Source: Novimethylophilus kurashikiensis
GTDB lineage: Bacteria; Pseudomonadota; Gammaproteobacteria; Burkholderiales; Methylophilaceae
Assembly (NCBI RefSeq): GCF_003112435.1
Contig: NZ_BDOQ01000006.1
Span: forward strand, 62,001-126,000
Length of the DNA: 64,000 bases
Reading direction: 5' to 3'
The translations under genes were made by a program, and so were the position numbers. Under the pieces are notes generated by a model, which saw only the letters and a program-made list of their open reading frames with translations, was not told the DNA's origin and did no database searches. Positions 59,973 to 64,000 of this stretch are shown here, piece after piece. The stretch's first letter is position 1, and each line of letters starts with the position of its first letter.

Positions 59973-61660
59973 GCAGGGCTCCAATGGCGCAGCGTGAGTT
60001 GCACGCTTTGCTGCCCGTTGTATTCGTTGACGCCGAGCTGATACACCGCATTGACGGCCGCCGGTAGCGGATCGGCGTGGAAGAACAGCATCGCATCCAG
60101 CACTTGCCGGTCGCGTCGCAGCTTGAGTTTCAGGTGGCGTTCGCCCACAACACGCTGTTCTGCCACCGCAAACTCCCCATGAAACGCCGGAGCAGCAAAA
60201 CCCTGCCCCCAAATGCCGCAATCGATAGCGTGGGCGGCATCCAGCGTATGATCCGCCGTATCCAATCGCCCATCCGTCTCGATCATCTGTTCTAGGTCCG
60301 CAGGCGTAAGCTGCTGGCTCGCGACCTCCTCGAAGGCTTTGCAGAAACGGGGGAAGTTTTCCAGCATCAGCGACAACCCCGCCGCCATCGCATGGCCGCC
60401 GAAACTCAGCAGCAAATCCGGCTCGCGCTTGGATACTAGATCAAGCGCATCGCGCAAATGTAAACCTGGGATAGACCGCCCCGAGCCCTTGATCTTGCCG
60501 TCGCTGGCGGGGGCAAATGTAATGACCGGACGATGAAATTTTTCCTTGAGGCGCGAAGCCAGGATACCGATCACCCCCTGATGCCATTCTGGATCAAACA
60601 GACTCAGGCTGAAATTCTCCCCGGCCGTCATGTCCTCCAACGCCGCCAGGGCGGTTTGCTGCATATCTGCCTCGATTTCGCGACGGCTGCGGTTCATGGA
60701 ATCGAGTTGTGCAGCTAGTGTCTGTGCTTGCGCCTCGTCCTGAGCCAGCAGACATTCGATGCCTAACGCCATGTCTTCCAATCGCCCCGCCGCATTAAGC
60801 CTCGGCCCAGCGACAAAGCCCAGATCGTAAGTCGAAGCCCGACGCGGATCGCGTCCGGCAACACGCAACAAGGCCGTCACGCCGGGACTGGCCTTGCCCG
60901 CCCGGATGCGGCGCAAGCCCTGGTCGACCAGAATACGGTTGTTGTCGTCCAGCCGGACCACGTCGGCTACGGTGCCTAAAGCCACCAGGTCGAGCAATTC
61001 AGTGAGGTTAGGTTCGGGCTTATCGGCAAAAGCGCCGCGACTGCGAAGCTCTGCCCGCAACGCCATCATCACGTAAAAAATCACGCCTACCCCCGCCAGA
61101 TTCTTGCTGGGGAAAGTGCAGCCGCGCGCGTTGGGATTTACGATACAAGCTGCGTCCGGAACGGCGTCACCCTGCAAATGGTGGTCAGTCACCAACACGT
61201 CGATCCCCAACCGCGTGGCCTCTGCCACGCCTTCGACGCTGGCGATGCCGTTATCAACCGTTACGATGATATCGGGCTGACGTTCAGCCGCCAGCCGTAC
61301 GATTTCAGGCGTCAACCCATAGCCATGATCGAAACGGTTGGGCACGAGATACTCGACCTTCGCCCCGAACATGCGCAAGCCTCTGACCCCGACGGCACAC
61401 GCTGTCGCACCATCCGAGTCGTAATCCGCCACGATCAGCAACCGCTTGCCTTGCGCGATGGCGTCGGCCAACAAGGCGGCCATCTTGTCGGCATTTCGGA
61501 GCTGAGAAGGCGGAATGAGACCGGACAAGGAAGTCTGCAACTGTTCAGCACGCGTGATACCGCGCGCCGCATAAATTCGAGCCAGCACCGGATGCATGCC
61601 CTCGGCCGCCAGGCTTGCGGCAATCTCCTCGGGATAGGACCGGGCAACGATATTAGCCAT
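59969..61660 (-). CDS. recJ: Single-stranded-DNA-specific exonuclease RecJ
   Basis: A 563-residue DHH/DHHA1-family 5'-3' exonuclease used in recombination and mismatch repair. Catalytic motifs: VADYDSDGATA, TVDNGIAS, VTDHHLQG and the DHHA1 region with SFGGHAMAAGL. The ATG at 61660 (MANIVARS) gives the normal start; a frame extending to 61720 lies inside the upstream gene. It overlaps that gene's stop by eight bases. Confidence 0.95.
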   Translation of the reverse strand: MANIVARSYPEEIAASLAAEGMHPVLARIYAARGITRAEQLQTSLSGLIPPSQLRNADKMAALLADAIAQGKRLLIVADYDSDGATACAVGVRGLRMFGAKVEYLVPNRFDHGYGLTPEIVRLAAERQPDIIVTVDNGIASVEGVAEATRLGIDVLVTDHHLQGDAVPDAACIVNPNARGCTFPSKNLAGVGVIFYVMMALRAELRSRGAFADKPEPNLTELLDLVALGTVADVVRLDDNNRILVDQGLRRIRAGKASPGVTALLRVAGRDPRRASTYDLGFVAGPRLNAAGRLEDMALGIECLLAQDEAQAQTLAAQLDSMNRSRREIEADMQQTALAALEDMTAGENFSLSLFDPEWHQGVIGILASRLKEKFHRPVITFAPASDGKIKGSGRSIPGLHLRDALDLVSKREPDLLLSFGGHAMAAGLSLMLENFPRFCKAFEEVASQQLTPADLEQMIETDGRLDTADHTLDAAHAIDCGIWGQGFAAPAFHGEFAVAEQRVVGERHLKLKLRRDRQVLDAMLFFHADPLPAAVNAVYQLGVNEYNGQQSVQLTLRHWSPA

Positions 61661-62699
61661 GCAAATGGGTCTCCAAAGGCTGCGGGCGGCGCCAGAAATA
61701 CCAGCGCCGCCGACGCTCAACTTTAAAAGTGCGTATCTGACGGAAATTGGCGAGATGCAAGGTCAATGTAGGTATTTGTCCCGCAGATACCGCTTCCGCG
61801 AGCGGCTGCAACCAATCCCGATCAAGGCACTGCAAGGCTTGCACCCAACGTTCTGGGTGTTGCCGCAACGCCGAAGCATTCAACTCATCCAGCACGATCA
61901 GAGCATTGCCTCGAGGTGAACAAGCGCTGAAATCCTTGGGTAGCGGTTGAAGCTCAGCCCCGGCTTGCATGCCCAGGCCTCGGGCCAGCGTATCATTTGC
62001 CACGAGATAATTGAAAGCAGGACTAGCCAACCTCGACAACACTCCTCCGCCCCAGGGCCACAGGCTGTTGATCGTTCTCTGCCCGTTGGCTTCCCGCGCC
62101 TGATTAACGGGGTGATCGTGCAACAGCATCTGCGCCTCGTTGACCCAGCGGTGCCATGCCATTGCCGCATCGCCCTGCGGCAACAACGAATCGACGTCGC
62201 GACCAATGGCTTCTGCCGCCGGGGTCGTCGATATCTGCGGCAAACTCGGCAATCGTGCATACCAGCGATTTGGCACAGGGGCGTGCAGCGCAATATCGTC
62301 GGCGGCAAAGTGTCCATTGAGGGTTTCCAGCAAGTCAGCCGCCTCGCCTTCGGATAAATCTGCTAGCTGGGCATCCGCGACGATGAGGCTATCCCGCATC
62401 AATTGCAGGTGTACCGGGTCGACGCGCAGCCAGGCTTCATTCTCGGCAAGCTGCAAACCCTCTCCTACTGCCGCAAACGGTGCGGCCGTACAGGTGGCGA
62501 GACCGAACTGCTGACAGAGCCAGGTTTCCGCACCGAAGTCATCTACCGACGGCTTGCCGGTGAGTGCCAACAATCGCGTCAACCCAGGCAAATCGAGGCC
62601 TGGCGGAATCAGCTCCGGCAACAATCCGGTCAGCAAAACATGGCATTGCAACAAAGGTTTTACTTTCAAGTGAGTGCGGCCGGAGTTAAGATTTGCCAT
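61653..62699 (-). CDS. RpfE-type / ApgM-like regulatory protein
   Basis: A 348-residue cytoplasmic protein matching the RpfE family, sometimes annotated as phosphoglycerate mutase-like because of a distant alkaline-phosphatase-like fold. Seen: a conserved LLTGLLPELIPPG start, an NRWYARL segment, the NGQRTINSLWPWGGG motif and the final W-x-x-R-R tail. The neighbouring recJ is the same as in the Xanthomonas rpf cluster. No quorum-signal synthase or sensor (rpfF, rpfC, rpfG) is in the window, so a DSF role should not be assumed. The ATG at 62699 lacks a well-spaced Shine-Dalgarno sequence. It is divergent from sixA, with 28 bases between start codons. Confidence 0.8.
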   Translation of the reverse strand: MANLNSGRTHLKVKPLLQCHVLLTGLLPELIPPGLDLPGLTRLLALTGKPSVDDFGAETWLCQQFGLATCTAAPFAAVGEGLQLAENEAWLRVDPVHLQLMRDSLIVADAQLADLSEGEAADLLETLNGHFAADDIALHAPVPNRWYARLPSLPQISTTPAAEAIGRDVDSLLPQGDAAMAWHRWVNEAQMLLHDHPVNQAREANGQRTINSLWPWGGGVLSRLASPAFNYLVANDTLARGLGMQAGAELQPLPKDFSACSPRGNALIVLDELNASALRQHPERWVQALQCLDRDWLQPLAEAVSAGQIPTLTLHLANFRQIRTFKVERRRRWYFWRRPQPLETHLHG

Positions 62700-62727
62700 T
62701 CCAAATCAGTCAACCACGATCGCACTT

Positions 62728-63180
62728 ATGGACCTCATTCTCTGGCGTCATGCGGAAGCGGAAGAAGGCTCTCCCGACATCCAGCGCGCATTGACGGAAA
62801 AAGGCCACAAGCAGGCTAAAAAAATGGCGCAATGGCTCAAGGCGCGCTTGCCGGAAGACGCCCGCATCCTGGTGAGTCCAGCAGTGCGCGCTCAGCAAAC
62901 GGCTTCGGCCTTGATGCAGGATTTTATCACGGTGGACGAGATCGCCCCGGAGGCAACGCCGCAAGCCGTGCTGAAGGCGGCAGGCTGGCCGCGCGCCGGC
63001 GGCACCGTGCTCATCGTCGGCCATCAGCCGACCTTAGGACGCGTCATCGGCCAATTGCTCACGCAAGAAAACGAAAGCTGGAGCGTAAAAAAAGGCGCAG
63101 TCTGGTGGCTGTGCAACCGCAAACGCGGCAATACCTCGGAAACCATCCTGCGCGCCTCGATTGCGCCAGACCTGCTGTAA
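62728..63180 (+). CDS. sixA: Phosphohistidine phosphatase SixA
   Basis: A 150-residue histidine-phosphatase-superfamily enzyme. The catalytic histidine is H8 in [10 protein letters not shown] and the second histidine is in VGHQPTLG. E. coli SixA removes phosphate from HPt histidines and the nitrogen PTS. The frame is open further upstream, but the ATG at 62728 gives the family N terminus. It leads a sixA-parA-CYTH gene set. Confidence 0.9.
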   Translation: MDLILWRHAEAEEGSPDIQRALTEKGHKQAKKMAQWLKARLPEDARILVSPAVRAQQTASALMQDFITVDEIAPEATPQAVLKAAGWPRAGGTVLIVGHQPTLGRVIGQLLTQENESWSVKKGAVWWLCNRKRGNTSETILRASIAPDLL

Positions 63181-63221
63181 ATGCCCGCTATCAGCCTCAT
63201 CCGTGCCGGAGCAGGATTGCC

Positions 63222-63854
63222 ATGAAAACCATCCTCATTGCCAATCCAAAGGGCGGTAGCGGCAAGACCACGCTCGCCACCAATCTGGCAGGCTACTTTG
63301 CCACGCGCGGACGCCGCGTCGTGCTGGCCGATCTCGATCGCCAGCAATCCGCCGTGCAATGGCTGCAACGCCGCCCCTACAAGTTGCCGCTGATTCACCA
63401 GCACCAGCCCGATCGGAAATCCTCGGTGTTCGATCCCGAGTGGCTCATCGCCGATTCCCCAGCAGGATTGCGCGAAGAAAAGTTATCGAACGCGGTGAAA
63501 CGTGCCGATTGCGTCATCGTGCCGGTACAGCCTTCCGCCTTCGACATCGGCGCCACCCGTACTTTTCTGGAAGTACTCGCCGAGGAAAAAGCGGTGCGCA
63601 AGCAGAAAACCTTTGTCGCGATGGTCGGCATGCGGGTGGATAGCCGCACCCGCTCTGCCGCGCTGCTCAACGATTTCATGAAGCAAGCCGGGTTTCCCGT
63701 GCTGACCTGCCTGCGCGATTCCCAGGTCTATGCCCTCGCCGCAGAGCAAGGTGCCAGCCTGTTCGATATCCGCCCCTCGCAAGTTGCGCGCGATTTGCAG
63801 CAATGGGCTCCGCTGCTGCATTGGATTATGAAAGTAAACGACCTTGCCGAATGA
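63222..63854 (+). CDS. Orphan ParA/MinD-type ATPase
   Basis: A 210-residue deviant Walker ATPase. The P-loop is KGGSGKTT at about residues 10-17, with the signature lysine. Switch I is around [12 protein letters not shown] and the Walker B-like strand is LIADSPAGL. There is no N-terminal DNA-binding domain and no parB beside it, so it is probably a cargo-positioning or small orphan ParA rather than the chromosome segregation ATPase. AGGA lies five bases before the ATG at 63222. Confidence 0.88.
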   Translation: MKTILIANPKGGSGKTTLATNLAGYFATRGRRVVLADLDRQQSAVQWLQRRPYKLPLIHQHQPDRKSSVFDPEWLIADSPAGLREEKLSNAVKRADCVIVPVQPSAFDIGATRTFLEVLAEEKAVRKQKTFVAMVGMRVDSRTRSAALLNDFMKQAGFPVLTCLRDSQVYALAAEQGASLFDIRPSQVARDLQQWAPLLHWIMKVNDLAE

Positions 63855-64000
63855 AGTCGAACTGAAGCTGCGAATCGCCCGCAAGGACGCGGCCCGATTA
63901 CGCAAGCACCCCGCCATTCTCGCGGCCACGGTCGATAAACCGGTCACGCGCAAGCTCACCAGCATTTATTACGACACGCCCGATCTCCAGTTGCTCGATG
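63844..64000 (+). CDS. CYTH-domain protein, N-terminal part (partial)
   Basis: The frame starts at a TTG at 63844, overlapping the end of the ParA gene by 11 bases; a stop lies nine bases upstream in frame. The 52 visible residues contain NEVELKLRI and [13 protein letters not shown], the E-x-E-x-K and YYDT motifs of CYTH triphosphate tunnel enzymes. Inorganic triphosphatase (YgiF type, often CYTH-CHAD) is the most likely identity, but the rest lies beyond the window. Confidence 0.8.
   Translation, partial: MPNEVELKLRIARKDAARLRKHPAILAATVDKPVTRKLTSIYYDTPDLQLLD

Overview
The window looks like chromosome of a betaproteobacterium, probably of the Nitrosomonadales type. This rests on gene order: thrS-infC-rpmI-rplT-pheS-pheT-ihfA-merR-tRNA-Pro, a 14-gene nuo operon followed by a DUF2818 gene and a NUDIX gene, tpiA-secG-tRNA-Leu, and an RpfE-type gene next to recJ. 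I cannot name the species from the sequence alone. There is no rRNA, no CRISPR array, and no recognisable transposase or integrase.

Layout: 0-6 kb holds the 3' end of a Tim44-like gene, a CDF metal exporter, the Entner-Doudoroff pair edd-eda, an MFS exporter and a small unknown protein. 6.1-13.6 kb is the translation block (tRNA-Pro, merR, ihfA, pheT, pheS, rplT, rpmI, infC, thrS), all on the minus strand. infC appears to start at an ATA codon, and hairpins sit just before both thrS and pheS. 13.7-21.4 kb is a two-gene signalling operon: a REC-GGDEF-EAL response regulator followed by a 1907-residue soluble hybrid histidine kinase. The kinase carries nine near-identical 92-residue HAMP-type units. 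21.6-24.4 kb holds a secreted nuclease, tRNA-Val, a group II PLP decarboxylase and an ADP-ribose pyrophosphatase. 24.5-39.2 kb is the complete respiratory complex I operon (nuoA-N plus DUF2818). Divergent from it are sucC-sucD, a secreted ankyrin protein and nadE (39.4-44.1 kb).

From 45.8 to 58.0 kb there is a dense second-messenger segment. It holds a PAS-GGDEF diguanylate cyclase, a Cache-GAF-HD-GYP protein, a FecR/OmpA-lipoprotein pair facing a CHASE2 adenylate cyclase, and an operon of a PAS/GAF histidine kinase, a lone receiver and a REC-GGDEF-EAL protein. By eye this segment is more AT-rich than its surroundings. It lies, with sucCD-nadE, between tRNA-Leu and nuoA, which adjoin each other in many betaproteobacteria. 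Most of it (46.8-58.2 kb) is flanked by a ~52-bp imperfect direct repeat.

The window ends with tRNA-Leu, secG, tpiA, a small lipoprotein, recJ, an RpfE-like gene, sixA, an orphan ParA-type ATPase and the start of a CYTH-domain gene. Functionally the window combines core metabolism and translation (Entner-Doudoroff, TCA, complex I, NAD synthesis) with two cyclic-di-GMP / phosphorelay modules. The best candidates for new biology are the HAMP-array kinase with its c-di-GMP partner and the 45.8-58 kb signalling segment.
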